Shown piece by piece: positions 44,901 through 56,548 of a stretch of DNA of 64,000 nt (position 1 is its first letter; each line of letters opens with the position of its first letter). The notes under the pieces are model-generated. The model saw only the letters and a program-made list of their open reading frames with translations. It searched no databases and was not told the DNA's origin. Location of the stretch: NCBI GenBank assembly GCA_000149265.1, contig CH003410.1, forward strand, positions 858,805 to 922,804. Reading direction: 5' to 3'. Made by a program: the position numbers and the translations under genes. This DNA comes from Ciona savignyi. Its lineage: Eukaryota > Chordata > Ascidiacea > Phlebobranchia > Cionidae.

Positions 44901-47900
44901 GTTTTCACTTCTACATCTCCTTTATTGAGTATTTTTCTTCTACAAACATATACCTACAGTGTTATCTAACCAGTTTATTTGCTCACTGTAAATGTATAAA
45001 TGTTGGTCCATGTATATAAAAGTTCTAATAATTTCATTCGAAACAAACAATCCATCATTCTGTTCGTTTGATCACAGTTTTTTGGTTATTTAAAAAAAAC
45101 GACTTTCTATTTATAAAACTTGTCACGAATGAGGTAATTATATATAAATTAACTGACAGGCACAATACATTCCACCCCATGCATGACAAATGAGTGGGCG
45201 GTAATATTGGTATTGATTAAACAACACAACAAAAGAGGCTTTGTTCTTTATTTTGATGTTTAGCCTGGTGTTTTTTTGTGGCTTAACGTGATAGTGACTC
45301 ATAGAATTGATATTCTTGAATGAAACTTAATATTACTTCCTCTTTATTCTTAGACAATGGCTCTGATTTCACTTCAAGATATATTACACGGAAGTAATTA
45401 AAGTTCACATGAAATTGTTAAGCATTAGACCAGAAACTAAATAAAATATGTTGGTATTATATTTTCTGGGCATACAGTTTTATATTTTTTATGTGTTCCA
45501 ATCATGGAATTACTGAAGTGGAATGTTTTAAAAAATGGACAAACATAGAAGTAATTGAATCCCATTGAACCAACTTACTAACCAACGGTAATTGTTTAAT
45601 GATTGTACCAATAAAATGAATTTACACTAAAGGACAAGCTAAATTTTAAACAATTTAAAAAAAAAAAAAATATGGTCATGCAAGTGTAAAAAAACAAGTT
45701 TAATGAAAGTACCACGAACATTAATTTACCAACGAATTCGACGGTTACCTGTGTGTTAAACCCTTGGTTTTCCCATTTACTGGGATAAACATAATTATCC
45801 CATCCTATCTTGTATTTTGTGTATGAAGTTCTTACTTAAGCTAAATAAGAACGCAATTGCGTGTATTTGAGGATGTTATCATTAATTCGATTGTTGTAAT
45901 TTACTACTTTGAGTCAAGTAACGATGGTGGCGTCAATAAATCCTGAATGAAAGAGTTTTAACGAAGTACGCCACGGTCGTCGATGCAAGTCTATTCAAGC
46001 GTTTACCGATTTATTTTAGTCTGGAGTAATTGAGCTGAAATTCTAGACACACCAATTCTAAGCATTCTGAAATGAACTTCTATTCAAAGGTATTCTCTGT
46101 GTTTTTTATTGTTAAAAGGAGCATTCACTGAAGATTTCTTTGATTTAACAAAGTTGATTTATTAAAATCCACCACTAAATACAGATATAGGAGTTCTATC
46201 AAATTTACTATTAATGCCCCAAAATAATAAAACCAAATTTGTCACAAGAGGAGCATTTAATTTTAAATTGGAGTCCAAAAAAATGTTAAGTAAAATTAAA
46301 TTTAATGTTTGATTTTAAAAGGAACTTATCTATACTGATGCAAACAAACAAACATGGCTACCTGCTATAGTACAAACACAATTGATATGATTATGTTAAA
46401 CAATTTACAATATATACACGATGCCCAATCTTTTTGAATGGCATAGATCATTTTGTGTATAATTAGCATTTTATACATACTTTCATACCATTTTTTTTTA
46501 AATACAAACATAAACAACATTTATAGAACAGCTAGACTATTTAATAAATGTTGTTTGACATTTTTAATGTCGTTAATTATTACTAATACCCCATGCTTTT
46601 TTAGAACAGTGTTATGAATTAACTGTTCGTGGTTGAATTAGGTGCTTTGTCTAAATATTTTTTAAACTGTTTACTTTCATATTTATTTATGTTTTTGGTG
46701 TATTGTAAAAGATAAAAAAAGCTTTAAATCTTATTAGATTTATTTTATGGTTAACTAGTATTGTTTTTTGAATCATAATCGACGGTTTATCTTTTATTGT
46801 GCAATTTTTCCATGGATATTATACGGAATTACCTACATTTTTACTTCAAACAATAGTACAAAACGTATATTGTGCAAAAGACATCATTGCACGAATCCTC
46901 CATATTTAAAATATAAAAGACAACAATAGTGGTTAATACAAAAATCTCGACACATGTTGTTAAGTATGTAAGTAGAGTCCGGCCCGTTGGTCTAACGGTT
47001 AAGTGCGTCGCCTTTCAATCGAAAGGTTGAAGGTGCGAAACTGGTCGCTAGCTGGTCGGTTGTGTCCTTGTGCAAGGCACTTTACGGACATTGCCTGAAC
47101 CCAGCGGATTAATGGGTTTTACCAAATTGAAGGAACGTGACTATCATATACAACACACTGAAATAGCTCCGGTAACCCGACGATGGGCGCGAGGTGATCT
47201 GACGATTGCCCGTGTGTTAACCCCCTTGATTTTCCCATTCACGGGGATAAAGATGAATATCCTATCCTATCCTAAGTAACTGGACTGTGCAATTTTGCGG
47301 TGTTACTGTTTAAAAAATAACAAATAGATTTCTAAAATACAATAAAGGCACTAGTGAGTACGCAAGGCAATTGAACGACTATCGTTACATTGTTTTAGCA
47401 CCAACACATCAGCACAAAGTCCACAAACACCATCATATCGAGTCGATAGTTTCGAGTCCTATCCTATCGACTCGATAGTATCAAGTCAGCGCAAAGTTTA
47501 GCACCATCCTATCAAGTCCACAAGCATTCAACCAACCTGCATGCCATTGTTGCATGCCATGTTACATTGTTTTAGCACCATTCCATCAGCACAAATTCCA
47601 CAAACACCATCCTATCGAGTCAGCGCAAAGCTTAGCGCCACCCAAAGTTCCTGAGCATTCAACCCACCTGCATGCCATTGTTGATATACTCTTGTGAACT
47701 GTTATGGTTAGGGTACACCACGGCTCCTTCGTCAAGTTTGGCTGCAGGTTCATCCAACCTCTTGAGACCAGACTCTGGGGCCAGTTTGCCGGGAATTTCA
47801 TTGTAATATTCCGGTTCATCGTCACCCCATCTACGGAAACATACCGGGGTTTAAAAAAAATTGAGAAAAAAAAAGAAAAACAAAGAAAAAAAATTGTAAC

Positions 47901-50900
47901 AACAAAAAACTTGCAAAAATGATTTTTTATCTCTTAACTCCCAAGTAAACAAAAAGCTAATTTTCGAAAAATGTACAAAAAGATGGACCAATTAGTTAAT
48001 ACAGTATTTTAATGTTTTACATTCCAGAAATTCTACATTTCAGAAAAAAAAATAAAAACACTCTAACCCCAAGTTTCGATATACACAATAATCAAAAAAT
48101 CAAAAAAATGAAGAGAAGAATATATTTAGTTAAGTTTTTATATTAAGTGTGGTAACAATAACCACTGTTTGTTGCCAATGAAAAAAACATAAAACACTTT
48201 AAAAAATGAATTTTAATCTCTCAACGTCGAGTAAACAAAAAGTAAATTTTCGAAAAATGTATAAAAAGATGGACTACTTAGTTAATACACTATTTTATTG
48301 TTTTAAAGAAATAATGAAAAGATGTCCACAAAAACATGAAACACACAATTTAAAATTAACTGAATATCAATTTAAAATTAACTAGTAGCAGTATTGTAAG
48401 AATTTCAGAAAAATTTCAAGTATTAGTGCCATTTGTCAAGGGAAATAAACCTTCTACTGTAGGCTACCATAGCCACATAAACCACAGATATTATTATGTC
48501 ATTTCCTTGTTGCGGCTATATAGAAATGCAATATGTCGACCGAAAGCTAATGAGATCATGCCATGATCAATAACGTTTTTCTAATTTTGTTTTCACATTT
48601 TGAAAGTAAATATTGTTAACCTGATCGCTTATAATAAGATAACAAATGAAAAAATCCATTTACGAAAAATTGAAATTTTGGTTTCTTTAACGAAATAAAA
48701 TTTTAAACTTTTTATTTTTAGAACAAGTATTTAACCTTGCCCATAATTGCGAAATTCATAAAAAAACAAGATTTTTCTTTAGAGGACCAAAGTAAAAATA
48801 ACATTAAGTATATTTTGGTGTAATTTGTATTAAGAATGACAGCCAAGATCCATAACTAAACTAAATTATTCATTTCATGTTGAAAATCAATAACATTAAA
48901 CTGAGAACCACAATAAAAAAATATTCTTGATAGTTTATTATAGTGATTTAAAAAAATATTTGAATTCCTGCAATGTATAATATTTAAAGAATATATAAAA
49001 AAATAAAATAAAAAGAAAGGGAATAGGGCAACGATTATTGTTAATGACTAAACTACAACTGTTTTACTAGAAATTACAAAGCAGTTTATACGGGGATTCC
49101 AAATCGACTTTACAATAGTTATGATAAAATATACTTATTATATAACTTCATGAAAATTACCAACGCCAGTAGTAAAATATAAGAAATTGTACATTACAGA
49201 ATAGAATAAAGACATTATTACCCCAAGTTTAGATACATACAGTAATAAAAAAGAGATATTATGTTTATCTTTGTTTTTTTTCTAATTGTTTTTTATAAGT
49301 GTGGTAATAAAAACCACCATTTATTTGCCCATGACACCACCTAAATTAAATGAACTAAAATAAAGCTAACCTGATCACTGGTATGAGTAGGGATGTTTTA
49401 AGTAGAATTTTAAATTATGAGATTCAATCACATTTGATTCTGATCGAAAATTGCTGCTTTTATCTTATATCATAATTGATATCGAAAAATAAATTTGCAT
49501 AATAACCTTTAAATTATAAAAAAAAATCATTTTATTTAAGATTTAAATCATAAAAAAACATCATTATATAAAAGCTTAAAGTAGTAAAAAACATCAAAGT
49601 TTTAAATAAAAAACAATGTTTCATATAAGCTTTTAATCATAGAAACATCATTACAAGCTTTAAATCACCAAAATACATCATCACACATAAGCTTAAAATC
49701 ATAAAACGACATCACACACATATGCTTTAAATCATAAAACAACATTATATGCTTTAAATCATAAAACAACATCATATGCTTTAAATCACCAATGAATGAT
49801 TCATTTGTATCTGATGAAAGGTGGGGAAAACCACAGTGAAGGATTATCACTGTCATCAGCAGATAACAGGTGCCCACAATCCATTTCATTTTTAAGCTTT
49901 TACAATTAGCTGNNNNNNNNNNNNNNNNNNNNNNNNNNNNNNNNNNNNNNNNNNNNNNNNNNNNNNNNNNNNNNNNNNNNNNNNNNNNNNNNNNNNNNNN
50001 NNNNNNNNNNNNNNNNNNNNNNNNNNNNNNNNNNNNNNNNNNNNNNNNNNNNNNNNNNNNNNNNNNNNNNNNNNNNNNNNNNNNNNNNNNNNNNNNNNNN
50101 NNNNNNNNNNNNNNNNNNNNNNNNNNNNNNNNNNNNNNNNNNNNNNNNNNNNNNNNNNNNNNNNNNNNNNNNNNNNNNNNNNNNNNNNNNNNNNNNNNNN
50201 NNNNNNNNNNNNNNNNNNNNNNNNNNNNNNNNNNNNNNNNNNNNNNNNNNNNNNNNNNNNNNNNNNNNNNNNNNNNNNNNNNNNNNNGGTCCATGGTGAT
50301 TCAAGTGCAATGACAGTTGCCCATGTTATACCGCCCTCTGCATTTTTCTAACACAGGAAATAAACATACGCCATACAAATCTGCTGGAATCAACTACAGG
50401 GCTGTACATATAGGCTGTATTGTCAATAAATTACTTGGATTTTTTGTTTTTCTAGTTGTTTTATCACTAATGAATCATTGTGGTAATGGCAAAATATACA
50501 TGTCCATATAGTCAATAGCTTTGATTTAAGTAAAGTTATATATTATTATTATTATATAAGCTGAATAAACATCGCTTGAGTGAAGATTTAAGGTGCAATT
50601 TTGAAAGTATCGGTATAGTTTGCACCCTAGTTTTACACAGAACATTGTGTATTTACAATGATAAAGTATAGTTTTCCCAAAAAAATCCATAACATTTTAA
50701 TTTTTGAAAATCATCCAAAAATATATATAAGAAAATGTAATAAATCAAAAAATACGTAAAAAATGTAATAATTTGAAAAATAATCTAACCTTACTTTTTA
50801 TTTCAACCTTGATTTCAAAGTAAAAGATGTAATAATTGGAAAAAAATAATCTAACCTTGATTTTAAAGCAAAAAATGCAATAATTGGAAAAAAATAATCT

Positions 50901-53900
50901 AACTTTGATTTCAAAGTAAAAAAATGTAATAATTTGAAAAATAATCTAACCTTGATTTCAAAGTAATAAATGTAATAATTTAAAAAATAATCTAACCTTG
51001 ATTTTCCATCATGGAACAATGGGTTCAGTTCTATCAGGTGGAGTGACAGCTTTCGGTGGATGTTTCAGATACTCCTTGAACCGGAGTTCAAATGCTTGAC
51101 CTATGGTGTTGATGACGTCTTGCGCCAAACCATCGGTGCACTTTAACACGTGGCATGCTGTATGTAATAAAGTCTTGTGGTCATAGGCGTCGGAAAATGT
51201 AAAAAACAGGCACAATTGGGGTTTAGCTATCTATTTGCGGCGTCCATTGTGCAAACATCAATTAAACATAGAAAACCACTTTTCATGCATTTCTATTTGT
51301 CTTAATATTCACAGAACCTTTGGATCTAAAAGGTTCTGTGCCTAAGGCACCCCTATTCCGACGCCCACGCTTGTGTTGGTGACACAAATAGTGAGGCTAA
51401 AGCTTAAAAGCATTTTGAAACCTCAGGTTTAGATTAGGAACGGCCTATAAACAATCTAAGAGAGCCAAATGCTTTAATACGAAAAATGGGACAAAAAAGA
51501 TGTAATATGAAAAATGGGCTTTAATAAGAAAACTGGACTCTAATGCGAAAAATGAGAAAAAAAAAGTATTTATTGTGAAAAAAGCTTCAATATGAAAAAT
51601 GAGACTAAAATATTTAATATGAAAAATGAGACAAAAAAGATTAAATATGAAAAATGGGACAAAAAAGATTTAATATGAAAAATGAGACAAAAAATATTCA
51701 ATATGAAAAATGGGACAAAAAAGATTTAATATGAAAAATGGGACAAAAAAGATTTAATATGAAAAATGAAACAAAAAAGAAAAAAAAAATTTATGCACAA
51801 TTGTACATATATATTTAGTAAAGCGTGTATTCTAAAAATCTTACTTTGTACTGTAAGTGCAAGTGTATATTATAAACTCCAACAACACACACACAAATTA
51901 TTAACACAAAGCAGATTTCTACCAGAAAACTAACACTAAAAAAAGTCAACTTTAACCAACCTCTGCTGTTTATTGGATCCTTTGCGACATAAGCCACATA
52001 ATCAATAGTATCCGGGTCTCCACCAGAAGCAAAGGATATTGATTGCATTTGATGGTTGGCTATGAACTAAAATGCAAATGAACCGTCAGAATTTGTACAT
52101 TATCTAATGAATTGAGCCTGGTGGAATTTAAAGCAGTGGTTAGACTTTATGTTTTTAAGGCACCCTACCAACAAGATTTAGAGTTGCGGTATCCAAGTGA
52201 ACCTGAAGTACTTTTTGGTAAAAAGTTACAGTTAAATCTAAACCGGGGTGTACAATACAATATAACGGCATTACAACACCATAACAGTTGAAGTCAATGA
52301 AGGAAAACTGGACACTTTTATTAAAACTTTAAAATATTAAAGGCGCCAAGGTTTCAAACTGCAACCTTGCCTCCCAAATTTCATCCCTGTTATCGCTTAT
52401 TGCGAACTAAAATTAGGCAATTTTACAGCACGTGATGTTCCATTTTTGCTACTTTTTGGTAAAAAGTTACAATGGAATACAAACCGAGGTGTACAATACA
52501 AAATTACTACATTACAGCACCATAATGTTCTCAGTAACTTGAATTACCGGTAAAACGCGCCGAAGTGTTGTAAAATTTTGCTACAAAACTTAGTAATGCA
52601 AATAAAACCCCAGAGTGTTTCTTTAAACTAGTTGGAAACCACTGGTTTTAAGGCTCCACAGCGATTGAATTTGGATTGTTATTGATAAATAGTACTATTT
52701 AGGTGATTGTTTAATCTAAAATTATTTGTAGTGTTTGGTTAAATAATTTATGATGTGGGGATTAGATTAAACTCATTGAGAAAAGGAATGAGATGCCAAA
52801 CAACACTGCTTAAAAGCTTAGAATACTTTAAAATTGTAACACGATTTAAGCTATTGTCGTTTTTTTGTACCAAAGCAACATATTTACAGTTTTGTGATTT
52901 TTATTGAGATAGATAAATATAATTCTACTATTGACTAAATTCTAATTTAAACATTTAAAAAAAATAACCACCTGGGAGAATCCTATTTTACTGTGGCTAG
53001 TAATCTCATTGGTTGTGCATTAGGCGATAAAGTTTTTAAAACCAGTGCAAATGTTAACTATTACTAGGTTTTCAAAATGATTTGTATCTAGTAGTGATTG
53101 TGTCCTTTAGTGGCATGTTTGAATCAAGTGGAATAATAAAGAAAAAACTTAGAAATGCTCTCATAGTATTCAGCAAAGCAAATCTTTACAAAGATTTTAT
53201 GGTGATTCAAGTGCAATTTCAACTGGCAGTTGCCATACTACCCCTTTCGTTTTCCTAACACAGGAAATAAACAGGGTGCCTCTAAATACTACAGGACCGC
53301 TTGGATCGCTTGAATCACTTAGATTGCTATGGAAAGTAATTCTAACCCTGTCCCAAACACTAATCTCAACTCCAGAACTAACTTTAAACATAGCCATAAT
53401 AAACATAGTCATATCTATACAAAGTACATTGAAACAAATCATTTACCTGTCCAGTGTTGGACATAATCATAGCCATATCTCGTAAACATAGCCATAATAA
53501 ACATAGGCCAAGCCATATCTATACAAAGTACATTGAAACAAATCATTTACCTGTCCAGTGTTGGACATAATCATAGCCATATCTCGTGAACATAGCCATA
53601 ATAAACATAGGCCTAGCCATATCTATACAAAGTACATTAAAACAAATCATTTACCTGTCCAGTGTTGGACATAAACATAGCCATATCTCATAAACATAGC
53701 CATATCTATACAAAGTACATTGAAACAAATCATTTACCTGTCCAGTGTTAGACATAATCATAGCCATATCTCGTGAACATAGCCATAATAAACATAGGCC
53801 TAGCCATATCTATACAAAGTACATTAAAACAAATCATTTACCTGTCCAGTGTTGGACATAAACATAGCCATATCTCATAAACATAGCCATATCTATACAA

Positions 53901-56548
53901 AGTACATTGAAACAAATCATTTACCTGTCCAGTGTTAGACACTACCAGCGTGAGACTTGCTGTGGATATTGTGAGATTGATAAAGGATTGGGAGAATTTG
54001 AGGTTGGGTCGCTCGCCCAATATCCTTGTTACATCCTTTGGAGGCTTTTTTCTTCCGCTCCTGTTAGCTGCTGGAGGAAGAGGAGACATTCCAGTTGAAG
54101 CGAGAACTCGCCAAATTGCCTCTCTGTGGAGAGTTCAGTTTATTGTATATTTTTATTAAAATTATTATAGTAAAGAGAAAGTTGGCTCAGATTTCGCCAA
54201 AATTGTTTCGCCAAAAAAAGATCTCGCCAAAAAAATTGACAAATTGCCTCTCTGTGGAGAGTTCAGTTTGTTGTATTTTTATTGATTGGAAAAATTATGG
54301 TAAAAAGAATCTTGGCTAAGATCTCGCCAAAATTGCCTCTCGCCAAAAAAAAACTTGCCAAATTGCCTCTCTGTGGAGAGTTAAGTTTGTTGTATTTTTA
54401 AATTAGGATTAAAAAATTATAGTAAAAAGAAACTTGGCTCAGATTTCGCCAAATTGCCTCTCGCCAAAAAAAACTTACTAAATTGCCTTTCTGTGGAGAG
54501 TTTAGTTTGTTGTATTTTTTAATTACGATTGAAAAAATTATAGTAAAGAGAAGCTGGAAAAAAGGTTAAGTTTGTTGTTTTATTTAACTTTTAAATTAAC
54601 ATCGGCTATGGTAAAGCAAAGCATGTAATAAATTTAGAAGGCACCAATAAAAACCCCAATAATATTTAACTACGCTAGCTAGATCTTTAATCTTAGATTT
54701 AAAAAATACATATAAATGCAAAATATAGTCAGAAAGTAAAAAGAACACAACCAAAGCTAGGGGTTTTACAAAAAATATTAATACAATGTATACAATATAT
54801 ATATTATTTTAGCAGTATAAGAAAACATTATAAAAATATAGAAAAAGTTGATAAAATATTAGATTTTAACTATAAAAAAATGATTTAGGTATTATTTTTA
54901 GGTGTACCCTTACTCCTAAATATTAATTAAGTTATCTTGTACCCAAGAGTACCATTAAATATCGTAAAATAACCTTTATGTACAGTATTAAAATCAAATT
55001 AATTCAGTTAAACAAATACAGTACACACATTCTTTAAAAAATAGTCAAGTTAGCAATACATAGTAAGGAATGATATAGGTCCCTGCAGACGTTCTGGCAC
55101 CGAGTTGGATTAACATTTAGCACAAAAACACAAGTTGCCACCAAGTTATTGCAGAAATAAAAATAACCAATTTGTCTTTATAAATTTTAAGTAAAGATTC
55201 AACCTTGATATTATTTGCCACTTTTATTGTTAACGTTTATAGTCATCGATTTTTAATCGACTTGGCAGTTGTGAAATTGAAAACAAATCATCATCATTAA
55301 ACTATAACAAGAACATACTTGGTTGCCAATGTTCTCATGTCAAAGTCCAAAGTTCTCATGCTTTGTCTGACTTCAACACAGCCAAGATACTGCAAAACAG
55401 GGTTATGTAATAAGAACAAGAATATCTTTCATGTGTTAGGTGCGAAGTTAAAGGGTGCCAGTTACATTCTTGATTTATAACCTCTTATTTAATGTAAAAT
55501 GAAATTCTTCTTAATTCATAGACCAGTACTGATATCAAATTACATATTTAGCAATAATAATATGTATTTGCGATAAAAAAACAAGTTTACGTGGTAAACA
55601 CTTCACAATGTCATATATACATAAGTGTGTAAGTATTTAATTACAAGTATATCTATTGACAAACAGGCAGAAACATTTTTTCATGGGTAGAGTTGCAAAT
55701 TCAGTTTAAAAAACGGTATCATTTGCACAATTTATAGTACGAGTCCGGTTCCTCTAAATACCCAGTGTAGGCAGTGTGAAGGGTGTGCCAAAGTTAGGGT
55801 TTTAAGTGTGCCCACATTGCCCACACTGGGTATTTAGAGTCACCCCACAAGGTTGGTATTTACACCTAAACAACTAACACTCTATGTCTTCTAACTGTAA
55901 TTCAATTTAATAAATTTTATTTTTGGACTTTTAGGTACAAATATATGCACAAAGAAAGAAAATTGCTTTGGCAAAGAGAATATTGGTAGATTACCGGTAT
56001 CGCGGAAAACTAAAAGGATGGAAAGTGGGAAGGAGGGAAACCGCACACTAAAATGAAGATTGGGGAATTAGAGTCAGTTTTAAACATGGGGTTAAAGTTG
56101 GGGTTAGTTCTGGGGTTGAGATTAGTGTAAAGGGCAGGGTTAAAATTAGTTTCCATAGTTTTAGTGAGCAGTTTCCCTGCTTCCCTCTTTCCCTTCTTTT
56201 AGTATTACCCCCAGTATCTGACGATACGCTTAGTCACTAACACTCAGACAAATATAAATTTTATTCTTCCCTAGGATATATAGTATTCATCACCTATAGC
56301 TTACAGTGTAAAGAAAACATATGATGATGGCCAATTGGTCAAACAGCGAACAGCCCCTATATAAAAAGCAACACCATTTAAAATAAATGTCTATAGGTTG
56401 ATACCTGGACAGAATAAACGACACCCGGCCCCATAACAGAAGAATCTGGGTGAAGCCAACCTCTTTGTGGTTTGTTCACAAAACTACCAGATTTTCTCCA
56501 TTCGTTTGTCTGGTCGCCTTCGACCAGTTTCTTGTTTTTTCGCATCAT
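38948..56548 (-). CDS. SHC1: SHC adaptor protein (PTB-CH1-SH2)
   Basis: Adaptor linking phosphotyrosine receptors to GRB2/RAS. Ten exons: 56548-56405, 55389-55319, 54123-53925, 52066-51961, 51157-50997, 47830-47668, 41748-41694, 40663-40553, 40283-40051, 39082-38948; about 458 aa (human p52 474). [93 protein letters not shown]1: EYYNEIPG (the YY site) and QEYINNG, a Y-x-N GRB2-type site. SH2: [34 protein letters not shown], then [12 protein letters not shown] to the stop. Exon 5 carries one extra base at about 51011 that creates a TGA. Exon 6 end was set by codon count. Introns hold a 375-bp gap and many repeats. Confidence 0.93.
39573..39731. mobile_element. Diverged MITE family A
   Basis: In the last SHC intron. 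Left end ACTAAAAAAGGGAGAAAAAG, right end CTATTTTTCCCTTTTTTA; the core is strongly diverged (AACCAACACTAACTGTGA). Confidence 0.5.
43283..43765. repeat. Dispersed repeat of AAATAAAATGGTTGTGAAA units
   Basis: Four or more copies of this motif, each followed by ATTAC or TATTAC, with GTTGGTTACGATTACACTAT and ATAACATT repeated between. They form imperfect units of roughly 90-100 bp in SHC intron 6. Confidence 0.7.
46978..47273 (+). repeat. AGGAT-tailed tRNA-derived SINE, reference copy
   Basis: The clearest full-length copy. tRNA-like head GGCCCGTTGGTCTAACGGTT (box A), a CCTTTCAATCGAAAGG hairpin, then a box B variant GGTTGAAGGTGCGAAACTGG; a body of about 200 bp; tail ATCCTATCCTATCCTA. The head is not a functional tRNA gene because it lacks a closed acceptor stem. 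Confidence 0.9.
47399..47690. repeat. Two-unit repeat containing the SHC exon 6 donor
   Basis: Units include GTTTTAGCACCA, CATCAGCACAAA, TCCACAAACACCATC and ATCGAGTC. ACCTGCATGCCATTGTTG, which spans the real exon 6 donor at 47668, is duplicated at about 47537. Confidence 0.75.
49535..49800. repeat. Tandem AAATCATAAAACAACATCA units
   Basis: About eight imperfect 25-30 bp units with GCTTTAAATCATAAAA and ACATCAT in SHC intron 5, ending near the assembly gap. Confidence 0.75.
49913..50287. other. Assembly gap
   Basis: 375 unknown bases in SHC intron 5. The open frames spanning it are meaningless. Confidence 0.99.
50792..51005. repeat. 47-bp tandem repeat containing the SHC exon 5 donor
   Basis: Five to six units of TCTAACCTTGATTT, CAAAGTAAAAAATG and TAATAATTTGAAAAATAA. 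On the minus strand each carries AAATCAAG|GTTAGAT, the same sequence as the inferred real donor at 50997. Confidence 0.88.
51480..51792. repeat. 25-bp tandem repeat
   Basis: About eleven units of AATATGAAAAATGGGACAAA with AAAGATTT in SHC intron 4. Confidence 0.9.
52185..52535. repeat. Local direct duplication
   Basis: CTTTTTGGTAAAAAGTTACA followed by AACCGRGGTGTACAATACAA occurs at about 52211-52262 and again at 52451-52502 in SHC intron 3. The TTTTTGGTAAAAA part is a short palindrome. Confidence 0.7.
53275..53398. mobile_element. MITE family B, left half
   Basis: Begins GGGTGCCTCTAAATACTACA and continues through AACCCTGTCCCAAACACTAA to AGAACTAACTTTAA, then runs directly into the exon 3 donor array. 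Confidence 0.7.
53400..53945. repeat. Tandem array duplicating the SHC exon 3 donor
   Basis: ATTTACCTGTCCAGTGTT recurs with its core at 53442, 53547, 53651, 53733, 53838 and 53921 (spacing about 105 and 83 bp alternating). The last copy is the real junction: on the minus strand AACACTGGACAG|GTAAAT at 53925. All six keep the intact donor. Filler includes ACATAGCCATATCTATACAA. Confidence 0.93.
54108..54560. repeat. Tandem array duplicating the SHC exon 3 acceptor
   Basis: AAATTGCCTCTCTGTGGAGA recurs four times (about 54113, 54240, 54359, 54480), spacing about 120 bp. The first is the real acceptor, minus strand CTCTCCACAG|AGAGGC at 54123. Filler carries repeated TCTCGCCAAAA and GTTTGTTGTATTTTT. 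Confidence 0.9.
55748..55845. repeat. Imperfect hairpin related to MITE family B ends
   Basis: Inverted arms CTCTAAATACCCAGTGT (from 55752) and ACACTGGGTATTTAGAG (to 55839), extended by GGCAGTGTG/CACATTGCC, form a stem of about 35 bp with a short loop. The outer sequence resembles the family B end. Confidence 0.75.
56006..56213. mobile_element. MITE family A
   Basis: About 207 bp in SHC intron 1 with ends AACTAAAAGGATGGAAAGTG and CTTTCCCTTCTTTTAGT and the typical core GTTAGTTCTGGGGTTGAGAT. Confidence 0.85.

Larger units (their letters stand above)
41749..47667. other. SHC intron 6, AT-rich, few landmarks
   Basis: 5.9-kb intron. It holds short tandem and dispersed copies of AAATAAAATGGTTGTGAAA (43283-43760), a 3' SINE fragment (about 45740-45812), a full AGGAT-tailed SINE (46978-47273) and a repeat at its 5' end. 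No nested gene was recognised. Confidence 0.6.

Noticed and set aside
46978..47060. tRNA gene
   Set aside because: Box A and box B are present, but there is no closed acceptor stem and it is fused to a repeated body; it is a SINE head. The same applies to the other SINE copies.
49665..50313. Open frames across the assembly gap
   Set aside because: They are open only because the unknown bases are treated as coding.
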